NCBI RefSeq assembly: GCF_020085105.1
Contig: NC_058053.1
Coordinates: 18,604,888-18,668,887, forward strand
Length of the DNA: 64,000 nucleotides
Direction: 5' to 3'
From: Siniperca chuatsi
Lineage: Eukaryota > Chordata > Actinopteri > Centrarchiformes > Sinipercidae
The notes below the pieces were generated by a model. That model did not search any database. It saw only the letters and a program-made list of their open reading frames with translations, and had not been told where the DNA came from. The translations under genes were made by a program, and so were the position numbers. This document shows, in pieces, positions 35,801 through 47,180 of this stretch. Position 1 is the first letter of the stretch; every line of letters starts with the position of its first letter.

Positions 35801-36938
35801 CTCACATGTTACAGGAAGACAGGTACTCTTCAAACGTACTTGTCTCCCTTCAGCCTATTAAGGGATTGTAAATTGACCTGGAGTGACAACGGCTATATAG
35901 GCGTAAAGACCCATTCAAACCACCCATTCATACAGGCAGGCTGCTATTTATAACCCACAAGGCCAGAGTTTCCCCTAAATCCCTCCAATGTTTACCGAAG
36001 ACACACACCTTTTACCCTTTTTGACACATTTGTGTGTCTGTCTGCATGTGTTTTTTAACACTAATACTAAGATTTATTTAGTATTGAAATTCTTAAAAAA
36101 ACATGTTGCTCCAAAAGGGACAAAAATTCATAAAAACAATTTAATCAATAATCACATAAAGAGTGACAGAGTTACCAAAAATGTGTGTTTCAGTCACCTG
36201 TTTGTTTTAAATGTCAATGTGCAAGCTTCTGGTAGATATCTAGTAAAAGATATGTATACTCAAACTGTAATTAAAAGTGTAACATTTGCAGTAATGCATT
36301 AACTTCCAGGTTTGTGTTTATTCCTCAGTGTTCTGTTTAGTTTGTTGGCAGCTACAGTACCAGCAGACCATTGACCTCCCTCCAAGTTTCACTACAACCA
36401 CCACTTCTCCTCTGCTTTTTCCACAACTCCCTCCACCCGTTATCTTTACTATCAATGCGATATTATTTTTATTATATGATTTGAAACATCAGCTTGTGTG
36501 TGTATGTGTTCTTGTTTGTCATGTCTGTGTCGACCAGACACAGAGCAAAGAAACACAGGTTGTTTTTCAGAGCCTGCCTATCTGCCAAACCCATCATCTG
36601 TGGCAAAAGATCTGCTGCCTCATGTCCCTCCATCTCATTGTCACCTTGGCAACCACTGCTGAGGTGAACTGCCAGCTGGGATAGCCGACCTCTGTTGGCT
36701 GCTATCCACAGAGCTGCAGTCCATAGCACTGCCTCAGAATGTATGTGGCTGGACTGATATGCAGTATATCACACAAAAATGTAGAGGCAAACTCCAAGAA
36801 CAGACTTACGTGATGAGTTCAATAATTTTCAATCGGGTCAACATATAGCTTAACGCAACTAGGAGGGATAAAAACTGGGAAATGGTGTTGGCTAGTGAAA
36901 GATTATTTTGATTTATGTTGCAGTGGTGATAACTTAAT

Positions 36939-37343
36939 GAAGCTGCTAGGGCTGCAACTAATGATTATTTTCATTATTGATGAATCTGCCCAATTAATTT
37001 CTCAATTAATCGTTTTGTCTATAAACTGTAAAAAAAGAAAAAAAGAAAAAAAAGGGAGAAATGGCTGTTATAATTTCCCACAGCATAAGAAGATGCATTC
37101 CAATAGTTTGTTTTATTCGACCAACAGTCCAGAACTCAAAGATATTCAGTTTATTATCATATATGACGAAGAAAATCATCAAATCCTCATATCTAAGAAT
37201 CTGAAACCAGCAAAGTTGCAGGTTTGGCATTTTTTCTTGAAAAATGACTGAAACAGCAAATCGACTATCAAAATTCTCTGTCAATCGACCAGTCGGTTTC
37301 TCATCGCGATTAATCGACTAGTTATTGCAGCTCTAGAAGCTGC
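36939..37343 (+). mobile_element. hAT-type MITE, 389 bp, TAGGGCTGCAAC ends, 8-bp duplication
   Basis: The element spans 36947-37335. It begins TAGGGCTGCAACTAATGATT and ends AGTTATTGCAGCTCTA, an imperfect inverted repeat. It is flanked by GAAGCTGC at 36939-36946 and 37336-37343. It is non-coding; the 118-codon and 92-codon frames over it are artefacts. Related fragments lie at 1655 and 2846. Confidence 0.88.
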
Positions 37344-38498
37344 TATTAACAAGGAAGCCCAGGCAGAATAGCATGGATGTTTTAAAAAATACTTTAATTT
37401 TTCACCGTTATAACTACTTTTTATAACTTATGGGATAATGTCTGTATATTGGCTTTGATTCTCACGAAAGATCATTTGAATTGCCATTTTGACTCTTAAA
37501 GCCTTATTGGTTTATTTGACAATATCCACTGAAAAGCATCAGACTACATGTTTAATATTTCACTGCAAAGGTGTGAACTAAAATGATAGATGATGCGTGT
37601 AAAGTGTACGTGTGTGTGTGTCAGTAGGAACCTTATGGCCATGTCAGATATCTTAGAACAATTCTTTCCTTATGTCAAATTTATTAAATAATTAGTCTAT
37701 TCCATGAAAATAAACACAGTGGAAAAAATAAATAGTACAAATCATCACACAAGAATACACAGCAGACTTACTTGTACATAAACTTAAGGGAATGTTTTCT
37801 AATTTAAAAAAATAAGTTTCCTATGAAGGAAAACAAACACAATACTGGTATTATTTCAAATCGCTCTTTGACCATCTTAAACTGTGTCACAACATAAATC
37901 CACTGACACACAACACAAAAGTGAGAAACACGTTTGAAGGAAGATCAATTATTGCTCATAAAAAACAACTTAATGCTGAATAAAGCGCATTAAATCAATG
38001 TCTTCCATTTTTTTTAAAAGTAGGTTACAGCCCAGTCTAGCCTGTGGGACATCAACATCTGCAGCATTACAAGGGAACTTTTATTTTTAACATTACAGTG
38101 ATACGGAAACAACTTTTTCTGTTTGAACTTCTTGGCATCAAATTGATAAATGTTCATTCTGTCGTCTCTTTTGGTGAACAAACATTGCCTTTAATAGACT
38201 TTGAATTATTTTCTATTCAGATTTTAGTTACGCTTTTAATTCTCTGTCCCAAAGGCTGATTCATAGTGCAGAAAAATACCGATGCCGAAGCAATGCATAA
38301 AAGTAGACATTTGTCCTGCTCTGAAATGAACACACACTGGAAAACATTATTGTTGTGGATCAAGAGACATGGGGATCTGTAAGAAAAGTTAATGAATTAT
38401 CCTATCATTTAGGGAAACAGGAAACATTTTCTCTAAAAATGTTTTCAAACACTTCACGTTGTTCAGATTTCTTGTCCGGCATTTTGTTTAAGTTATTT
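37344..38498 (-). other. pou3f3: probable pou3f3 3' untranslated region
   Basis: Sequence downstream of the pou3f3 stop on the minus strand is AT-rich and free of repeats. A minus-strand AATAAA is at 38080-38085, about 415 bases after the stop, and a further one is near 37679-37684. POU3F transcripts commonly have long 3' UTRs, so the distal signal is plausible. Confidence 0.45.
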
Positions 38499-39770
38499 TC
38501 ACGTGTCGCTGTACATCCTCTTGCAGTCTATGGAGGGTGACGGTGTGTCAGGACCCATGCTGCCCACCTGTGAATATGCGTCCTCCGGGGTGCGTGGCAG
38601 TCCAGGCGGCGTCATGCGCTTCTCTTTCTGCCTGCGGTTGCAGAACCAGACTCTGACCACCTCCTTTTCCAGCTGCAGGGTTTCCGCCAGGGAGTTGATC
38701 TCCTGTGCGGATGGTTTGGGACACTTGAGGAAGTGGCTCTCCAACGCGCCTTTTATGCTCACCTCGATGGATGTGCGCTTTTTCCTCTTCCTGCCTTGGG
38801 TGGCGATCTTATCGATGCTGGTCGGGCTCCCGGTCGTGGAATCGGCCTCCTCCAGCCATTTGTTCAGCAGAGGCCTCAGCTTGCACATGTTCTTAAAGCT
38901 CAGCTGCAGCGCTTCAAACCTGCAGATGGTGGTCTGTGAGAACACGTTGCCGTACAGGGTGCCCAAAGCTAAGCCCACGTCTGCTTGGGTGAAACCCAGC
39001 TTGATCCGCCGCTGTTTGAACTGTTTGGCGAAATGCTCCAAGTCATCAGACGTTGGGGTGTCCTCGTCTGAGTGCGGTTCGTGGCTCACCCCGTGATGCT
39101 GGTGATGGTGCGTGTGGTGATTATGGTGGTGATGGTGATGATGGTGGCTGCTGTGGTCCAACTCCGGGGACTCCCCGCGCACCAGCCCCGGGTGCATGAG
39201 GCTCTGCCCAGCGTGCGAGCTTAGCATCCCGTTGACTGTAAACCCGCCGGTCTGGGAGTAAATGAGAGACTGTTGCTGCTGTTGCTGCTGCTGCTGCTGC
39301 TGCCCCTCGGTGATGCTGATGTGCGCTGCGGAAGTGCCTCCCCAACTTCCCGGGTGCGCCTGATGAGGTCCCAGATGTGGGGACCTGTGGTGCAGAACAG
39401 AGCCTGAGTGGAGGTCCTCCCTGCCGGCTGTTCTCTTCGCGTCTTGCGGCTGGGAGCTGGGGGGCCACGGAGAGCCGGCCTCGACTGCTGCCACCGCGGC
39501 CGCGGCTGCTGCGGCTGCTGCGTGAGGCAACGATGTCACCCACTGGTGGGCATGGCTTAGCATGTGGCCCCCGTTGCTCGCCGCCATGGCTCCCTGCATG
39601 AAGTCACTCTGCACCATCTTTACTGAAGGGTCCCCTCTGTATCCACTAGACACCGTGGTCACAGCGGTGCTGCCCGGCTGCATGCCACCACCCCTCCGAT
39701 CAGAGTGAAGGACAGGGCCGGATAAAATCCTGCTGCTGGCTAGGTATGGACTCGAAGTGGCTGTTGCCAT
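38499..39770 (-). CDS. pou3f3: POU class 3 homeobox 3 transcription factor (Brn-1)
   Basis: A nuclear transcription factor of neural and kidney development that binds octamer-type DNA and often works with SOX partners. The coding region is one exon, as usual for the class. I chose the ATG at 39770 ([11 protein letters not shown] at -3, G at +4), giving 423 residues. An in-frame ATG four codons upstream has a poor context. The N-terminal half is low-complexity: a conserved block [20 protein letters not shown], then runs of Ala (about 84-95), 11 Gln (about 157-167) and 8 His (about 209-216). The POU-specific domain is at about 236-310 ([20 protein letters not shown] onward), the linker ends with RKRKKR, and the homeodomain at about 327-386 has the recognition helix [15 protein letters not shown]. 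The tail is [21 protein letters not shown] cannot tell the teleost a and b copies apart. Confidence 0.95.
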   Translation of the reverse strand: MATATSSPYLASSRILSGPVLHSDRRGGGMQPGSTAVTTVSSGYRGDPSVKMVQSDFMQGAMAASNGGHMLSHAHQWVTSLPHAAAAAAAAAVAAVEAGSPWPPSSQPQDAKRTAGREDLHSGSVLHHRSPHLGPHQAHPGSWGGTSAAHISITEGQQQQQQQQQQQSLIYSQTGGFTVNGMLSSHAGQSLMHPGLVRGESPELDHSSHHHHHHHHNHHTHHHQHHGVSHEPHSDEDTPTSDDLEHFAKQFKQRRIKLGFTQADVGLALGTLYGNVFSQTTICRFEALQLSFKNMCKLRPLLNKWLEEADSTTGSPTSIDKIATQGRKRKKRTSIEVSIKGALESHFLKCPKPSAQEINSLAETLQLEKEVVRVWFCNRRQKEKRMTPPGLPRTPEDAYSQVGSMGPDTPSPSIDCKRMYSDT

Positions 39771-40440
39771 CCCCCAAAGCATATATCTTAAGATATATTT
39801 ATCTCTTCTGATGTTTTGTTAAAGTCCCAGTTTATTCTAATCCATGAATAAATTCAGTCTATCTCAACATGAGTGAAACTTATGCGCGATTGGTAAAAAA
39901 AAAAGGTCCGAAATCACTCCATAGAGGCTCAGATTATAATTTTAGTTATATAGCAGCTTGTGCGTGCTGAGACATGTGTGACAAAACACACTTTCTTAGC
40001 ATTCCTGTGCAACAAAACAATAGTCTTCAAAACTTTTCTCTGTCCCGGAGCCTCCGCCGTGCGTAATCCACAGAAACTGATGATATGGAAAAACACCTTA
40101 TTTCCGTGCCAAACTGAGGAGCTGTTGCACCGCTCACTTATAACCCGTTTTTTATATTAACGTTTTAAAGCGATTACATGAGAATGACAACAACTTTAAA
40201 GCCTCTCCGGTCCTCTCGGTAGTTTCGCTCACTTCATCTGCTCTATCCGGCGCGTCCTCTGCGGAGCTAAGGAGACCAGCATGTGTTTACGTTGTGCCAT
40301 GGCTGCGTATTCCTCTCCCATCTCCATCCAATGACAACAGAAAGGCTCTGCAGAACTCCCGCTGATTGGACGCACAGCCAGGGAGGAGTTGTTGTGTCTC
40401 AGTCGAGCCTCGGGTGCACAAAGTTCCTGCTGCAGGAAAA
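39771..40440 (-). promoter_or_regulatory. pou3f3: pou3f3 5' UTR and candidate promoter
   Basis: Read on the minus strand, a TATA-like CTATATAA lies at about 39947-39954, and another (GGTTATAAG) at about 40138-40146. Two CCAAT-box cores lie near 40327 and 40365, in opposite orientation. The 40200-40440 part is richer in G and C than its surroundings. Which TATA-like site is used cannot be decided from sequence. Confidence 0.4.
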
Positions 40441-41929
40441 TAGGCAACAACACGCTAGAAAATATTACAAAAGACAAAAAGACAAGAGACACAGAAAAGT
40501 CTGGTTTTGTCTATGGAAGCGCAAAGTATAAATGAATCATATGGAGAAACAGAGTAAGAAACCCTGCAACAAAACAGACTTTCTTCCAAAATATAAAAGA
40601 ATGTAGATTAGTAAAGATTATTATTACACTCTTTAACCAATTCTGAGGTTATAAAGCTACTGAAGTTGTTGATGCCAGATAAAATAGTGTCGTATATATA
40701 GTATATATAGGCCTATATATGGTTATCTCTTTCATAATAACTCAGAGCAACCGAGGCCTGTGTTAAGTCGGCTTTGGGTACATAGGAGGTTTGTACGCCT
40801 CTTGCATCTTAATGCGCTCTCCTTTTCATATGGTAAAGTAAAGGCCACAGTGGCGTGACGCTGACACTGGTGAGCCTCGAAGGTGCACAAAAACCAGCCA
40901 ACAGTCTGATTTTTCCATCCTCAAAAAACAAACAAACAAACAAAAAAAAAAAAACACCGGTTCTGGTGGGATGTTTCCATGCTGGGTCAGTTTATGGATC
41001 GCCTGTTAAATAAACGTGTCATGGGGAATTTTCTACCACGGGTTTGCCTCAGATTCAAGGGCCTTAAGAGGGTAAAGCATCGACTGAGACGCGTGGAGTT
41101 TTGTGAGTGGAGGAGCGAGCCAGGTGCAGCCCAAGAAATGTGCTAATATATGTTTTTCAGCGGATTTGTCTTGGATCTTATCCAAAAGGTAAAAGATAAA
41201 TAGACACGAAAATGTATTTGCCCAACCTGCAACATAAACTGAGACTTTTATCATAATATTTAAATCCACCTATCCACCATTATGTTCAGTTATCATGTTC
41301 CAAATTACCTTTAGATTTTTCCGATTTTAGGATATGGTTAAGTTTGAGAAAAGTGATAAAAATGTGTAGCAATAAAAAAACGCTATATGCTATATCAGCA
41401 AAAGTAGATATGTGTGTCTTGTCCTGTAATATTATTATTAAGATGTTGTAGAGTGTTTAAAGGAGGATTACAAAGTACTTTAAGGTCACAATAAACTCAC
41501 TGAGTATTGCAGATACGGGATCAATGTCAATAAACAGTTGAGGAATTTTAAAATGAGTACTTTTTTATAGGGTTGTTTTGTTACACTGTTTAATCTCCCA
41601 AGGTAAAATCTCCAAAATCACCATGGTTACCGGTCAGGGTGTTCTGCAACGTCTCTTCAATAGTCCAGGGACCTTTTGGGGGGGACAGGATGGCACTCAG
41701 GTTTTCATCCCTGAGGGAGCACAATGATACACTCACTCATGCAACTCAGCTCAACTCAAGGTAGCATCACAGGCTGCTTAACACGATAAATGACGCAGCA
41801 AAATACTGCATTTGCAGTGAATTATCTGCTGTATTTAAATCATGGAATCCAGTTGCTTTACCCTTTAATCTTTGTAATGGAAGAGGAAATTAATGTTTAA
41901 TGTTAGATACCAACTTGAAGAATAACCAA

Positions 41930-42435
41930 AGTACCACTTTCTAATAAGACACCATTTATTAAGGGTTTAAAAGTTGAAACTATTGACTTGAACCTATTAA
42001 TGGTTAATAAATTGTTTTTGGTCCAGATGCTCTGTAGCCCCTGTTCAGATGATTTGTGGACTTTAATAGTGGTCTTCCCGATGAATTTAAGAACTGCCTA
42101 AAAAGACAAAGCAGGTTTTCATGCACCACAACCTGAAACCCCCAAATTTTTTGTTTAGTTTTTTAGTTTTACTAACGTCTTTTTTCACATTCCATGTTTT
42201 ATTTCCAGCGCAGAGTTACATTGTCTTTGTGGTTTTAAGAATTTGTAATATAATCTAAAATGATGTAGACAACACACAGAGATCAATACATAGCAAATGA
42301 GAGGAGTGCATCAACATTAAGTTCATCCAGGAATCTGTATCATATCATAGCATAGATAATATATCACCATATATCGCAATGGTTGTTGTGAAAGTAAAGA
42401 TTTTGCTGTCTCAAGCGCTCCCTCCCGGCACCTCC

Positions 42436-42487
<52 letters not shown>

Positions 42488-42870
42488 CCTACTGTATAAC
42501 CACAGATAACTTCATTGTCAATATATCTATATATGCAGTTTTATTAATGGCTTGTAACTTGTCTGTAAGGCATTAATACATGATTTATTACACAATATTA
42601 AGGCCATTAGTTACAATTTATAAACCTCACATTTACAACTGCTGACTGATTGTAATAACCCTTTATTAATGACTGATGACTAATTACCATTTATAAGCAA
42701 GTGTCATACGAGAGAAGGATATACCAGTCAGAGGGAGACTGGCAACCCAAAAGTTCGCTTTTAACTGATCTATAAAGCATTAGTAAATTATTTATTGAGC
42801 ATTAATAAATCTGTTTACAACTTATAAAGTAAAATATAAGTAATTATTTATTCCACAGTCTATAAAACCT
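41930..42870. repeat. interspersed repeat with TTAATAAATGGTTTATAA-type text, discontinuous
   Basis: The segments 41930-42030 and 42535-42870 share ACCATTTATTAAGGG, GGCCATTAGTTACAATTTATAA and AACCCTTTATTAATGACT-type words with 46400-47180. The (GATT)n run lies between the two parts. Ends and class are unclear. Confidence 0.45.
42438..42487. repeat. (GATT)n microsatellite
   Basis: About 12 tetranucleotide units, nearly perfect. Confidence 0.95.
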
Positions 42871-43089
42871 GTTTATTGTTGAGCTGTGTTCAGTAAAACA
42901 CAGTAAAAACAGAGAAGCTGTATGAAAACACCAGTGTTTCACGTTTCCAGCCTACCAGCACAATGTAGAGAAAACCAGACGACTCGGGGAATGCAGTAAT
43001 GTTTTTCATGTGTTGTGCTGGCTGGTCACAGCACTTGGTCCTCTATTTGTTATTCATGAAGGAAGCTGGGTGAAGAGGCCTTCTTATGA

Positions 43090-43106
43090 TGCACATTTTT
43101 CTCTCT

Positions 43107-43162
<56 letters not shown>
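43090..43162. repeat. (CT)n microsatellite
   Basis: About 35 CT units with one G interruption. A second, interrupted CT tract follows at 43308-43342. Confidence 0.95.
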
Positions 43163-43166
<4 letters not shown>

Positions 43167-44671
43167 AAACAGTTTGACAACTAAGCAAATAATCTGTTTT
43201 AGTTGTAGTGAATACCACACTTAATCCAGCATAATAAGCATGACACCGTCAGCTAATTTATATTATTGTTTCATTTATATCATCTTCAAATCATTTACAC
43301 AGACACTTTCTCTCTCTCTCCCCCTCTCTCTTTCTCTCTCTGGCTCCCTCTCCTCGCCCTCTGTTGAGTCTTCAATATGCAGATCGGCCATTTCTGCCCC
43401 TGGCTATTTTCTTTGGTAGACTTTTGAAATATGCAAATGCTTCCAACAAAAATTGCAAGGGGAAAAGGAAAAACTTTCATCTGGGCTCCAGGAGTTTTCC
43501 ATTCAAAGAAACAGATGATTTTTTCTTGTTCTTGTTCTGCTTGCTTTGTCAGTCAAGGGTCTGTCTAATTAAGAAGAGAGAGATAAACACAAACAAGGCA
43601 GACAATACCAAAATTAAGTTGCAAGGATGGCAGTATTGTTTTTGGTATCTCCACAATTATTAAATGTATTAATATTCTTTGCAGAGGCTATAACAAGATC
43701 TCACTCTATATGGCTTTTGGCTGTTATCCGGTAATTGGTCATTGTATGTGTGTGTATATCCTAGAAGCTATACGACCAGGCAAATCATGTCTCTCAGCTC
43801 CTCCACTGTGAGCCATACAATGTGGTGTTTACAGACCTGTACAGAACTGCCTGTCTAAAACACTGGAAACACTGCTGAGAGAACAGAACTTATCTCTGTG
43901 GCTTTCATCCCTGCGCTCTTTATATTCCACCTCTTCAGTGTCATCCTGTGGTTCTGATCATGAGTGTGTTTGACCTTCAGCTCTCCCTGAGTCAGAGAGA
44001 TCCTTCACAGCGTGAGTCTCTACCCACAACCCCCCTGCTGCGTGTTTAAATCAGAAGCAGAGGCAGCCACAGAGAAGAGGGAGAGACACAAGGAGAGACA
44101 AAGTGTGGTAGTTGGGGTAGAGAGAGAGTGGGAAACACAGGCTATGGAGGGGAAATGATCAAAGTATGTCCATTTCCAAAGTCCATATTCACAGAGAAGG
44201 AGAAATATGAGACAAATATGACCAATAATATTCAAATTCAAAGGCAGATCTCTCTGAGGTTTGGCCATATGCGTGAATGCACTCAATACGTCAATAACTG
44301 AGTTTAAAGATGATTCATCAGGCATGAAAAGTTTGCTGGGACAGCCGTCAATTTCTTAACTGCGCTTGATGTGGTGGAATTACTCATCGCAGAAGGAGGG
44401 TAAAAGGAAAGGAAAAGAAGTAGTTGTGTTTACCAAACTGGAACAATAGTCAATTACCAACCCTTGCTTACCAACTTAAATGATGACACCCAATGGACAG
44501 ATGCACTGTTGTTGTTTGGCCCATTATGTATGAATAGGGGGGAGTTAATGTGTGAAAATTACATTCATTAATCCCACTGGATCATTTGAAAGGGGCCACA
44601 GTGACAAGGAACAGCACAGAGAATACAGCCAGGAAACGGTACAAAGACATCACTCATCGCTCTTTTTCTGT

Positions 44672-44738
44672 TTGTGTGTGTGCGTGTGTGTGTGTGTGTG
44701 TGTGTAGGTGTGTGTGTGCGTGTGTGTTTGTGTGTGTA
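44672..44738. repeat. (GT)n microsatellite, interrupted
   Basis: GT repeats with C and A interruptions. The Cys/Val-rich open frame over it is an artefact. Confidence 0.95.
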
Positions 44739-46399
44739 CACAGGTACCTGCAGGTGTGTGCAAGGCCTGAAATATGCCCGTTTCTAAGAGTCTATATGCA
44801 TTAACATAATGGTGAAAGATGTTGATGATGGCCTGTTACAAGCAGACGTCTTTGCTGAATATTTATGCTAAACTAAACAAAATGCAGAGAGAGAAGTGAA
44901 ACATCTGGGCCGTCATAGAAGAAAAACAGAGGAAATTGAGAAAGGATGGGGTTTAGTGCATTTAGATAAAGTCCCATGACTTTATCTGAAAAATGAAAAA
45001 TATGGTGCTTATATGGCTGCAAAAAGATATGGAAGTTGGATTAAAGGAAAGGAACCCTATGAGTTTTTAAATTTCCTTTTAGCTTTTACCAAGGCTCATG
45101 AACTGAAATAGAAATTTTAAAACTACATTGTGACTACATTTATGAATGTATTTGTGTCTTCCCACTATGGCATTTGAGTTTTTATCCATGTTCTTTCTCT
45201 AAAGTTCCCTTGCCGCCTTCGAATACAACTGCAAACAGTATGACAGAGAAATTTAGTCAGGAAATACCGACAGCTCTGCAGTCTGTGGCTACAGACAACT
45301 GTAGCCCTGTACCCAGGCCCAGTCCTGAGCCAACTCAAACAGCGGGTGTCCCTGAAGGGCCGGTCTGGCTGAGTCTGGCTCTGCCCTGCGCCTTTCATGA
45401 ATGGACAGATTTCTCTCTGAAGCTCCCACCGAGGTCCAGGGGTTATAAAGGCTCTCTGTAGTTAAGATAATTTCTCAGGTGGGTTTAGAGGAAAAGACGG
45501 AAGTATCAGACACTGAAATATTAAGTGATTTCTGATACAAATGGCAGAATGGTTTGTGGCAATTTAATTCATGGCACTGTGCTTCTGTTACACTGCGTTC
45601 CAGTGGGTCATGGATTATAACTGCATAGCAGGTATAATAGTTAAAGTGTTTGTAATTATTAGTAGTAGTTGTTATATCAAATTATGGATGATCACAGTAT
45701 CAATTATCTTTTGTGTCTTGTATTTTCCTACCCTCAGGGAAGGTGCACAAAGAGCCGCACAGTCTCTGTACCAGCATTATAAACCAGAGTTCAAATAAAA
45801 AACACCCTGTGATTATTCAACAGGGTGAGAATAAGTGGCTGAATTTATAATGACTTTTTTGTTCCATTATGTTTGAATAATCTGAGCAATTTCAGAACAG
45901 CGTAACAAAAGAACACTCTTGAACATGCTGATGTTATTGTGAATGTATCACCACAAAGTAGAGCTGCGCCAGCCAGCTGAGACATCAATCAAGACACCTT
46001 ACAGTGGAATCGAATTAAATAATGAATACCTTTAAACACAGCGGGTTAATGACGTCGTGCAGCTTTGGTATTAACACTTATTCCCTGCACAGTGAGGGGA
46101 GTTTCACATCGACACTGCACACTCAAGAGTTACAACTCCAAACACATACTCCTTAAGGGTAATCAGAGAAGAAAAGCTATTTTTATTCTCTCGCAACAAT
46201 TTCTTGTTAAAGTGACACTTTTAGTGTTTTACTGAAGGACAACATGTAGACTGACTGATTAACTTCAGTGCTGATGAAAGATTGATTGGACAGATATTGT
46301 CATTTTGTGCACATTTTTTCAGTATGGTCAGCCCAAGTGGCAAATGAACCATTCACTCTTGCACACACTCTCCACAATGCTCTACTGGACATGGGCTTC

Positions 46400-47180
46400 T
46401 TTCTACTAAGGCACCCTTTACAAATGATTTGTAACTAATGTTTTTATTAATGGTTTATAAATCATGTTTAAAACTTTATATATCAGTAACAATTATACAG
46501 TACAACCTGTGACTCAAGCTTCTTGTAAACAGATCCATCTTCAATCACCCTCCAATAATAAAGACCATGTTATGTGGTTGAAAGCTCTGGAAAGCTAGTA
46601 AGTGGTCCTTGACTTGGGATTGCTTGGTCAAACTGATATTTCCAAGCTCAAGAATGGACTTTCATGCTTCACTTTTAGGCCAAAACTGATCCATCTCCAT
46701 GACAACTGAGCAAACTAGTGTACATCTGCTGACTGTTTTATATGGTTGAAAGCTCTAGAATAAGCTAGTAAGTGGACCATGAGTTGGGATTATTTAGTCA
46801 ACCTTTGGATTGCCAGGTTTCTAAAAATCCATTTGATTAGCATAATTAGTTTTTTATTTTAAAGTTTGCTCTTTAATTCATTAGAAGGACCCCTCCAATC
46901 AACCACTTACCTTCCAGCAAACAGCTGCAGAACATCTGGACCATACATTTATTGACTTATTAGCATTTACAACTGCAACTACAACTCAGGTTAGGGGTCT
47001 TCCAATTTAGGTAGACCCCTATGGATTTTTCACAACCTGGCAAACCAGGAGTTGTTCTTACAAATATTTTGCTTCAGATCTAGCAGTAATAACATTAGCT
47101 GTTAATTAAGCCATTAGTTACAACTTACAAACCCCTTATTAAGAACTCCTTATTATAAAGGACTACCATTATTTTACCCA
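46400..47180. repeat. interspersed repeat with an internal tandem duplication
   Basis: A unit of about 180 bp occurs twice. Both copies contain GATCCATCT, GGTTGAAAGCTCT and AAGCTAGTAAGTGG followed by GTTGGGATT- or CTTGGGATT-type text, at about 46525-46640 and 46685-46800. The flanks carry the TTTATTAATGGTTTATAAATC and CCATTAGTTACAACTTAC words of the family seen at 41930-42870. It is non-coding. Confidence 0.5.

Larger units (their letters stand above)
30175..36938. other. gpr45 5' region and gpr45-pou3f3 intergenic sequence
   Basis: No exon of MRPS9, the gene between GPR45 and POU3F3 in human, was recognised. The stretch includes one interspersed repeat (31150-31335), a GC-richer patch with a tiny membrane-type open frame (32707-32847) and several unique stretches. 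Among these, 35140-35520 has balanced composition and could be a conserved regulatory element. The gpr45 promoter and any noncoding 5' exon should lie within a few kilobases of 30174 but are not identifiable. Confidence 0.4.

Noticed and set aside
38503-39096. 197-codon plus-strand open frame
   Set aside because: It is antisense to pou3f3 in a GC-rich exon and has no family match; the minus strand encodes an intact POU domain and homeodomain.
42438-42487. CRISPR-like or regularly spaced repeat array
   Set aside because: It is a simple tetranucleotide microsatellite without spacers, in a eukaryotic genome.
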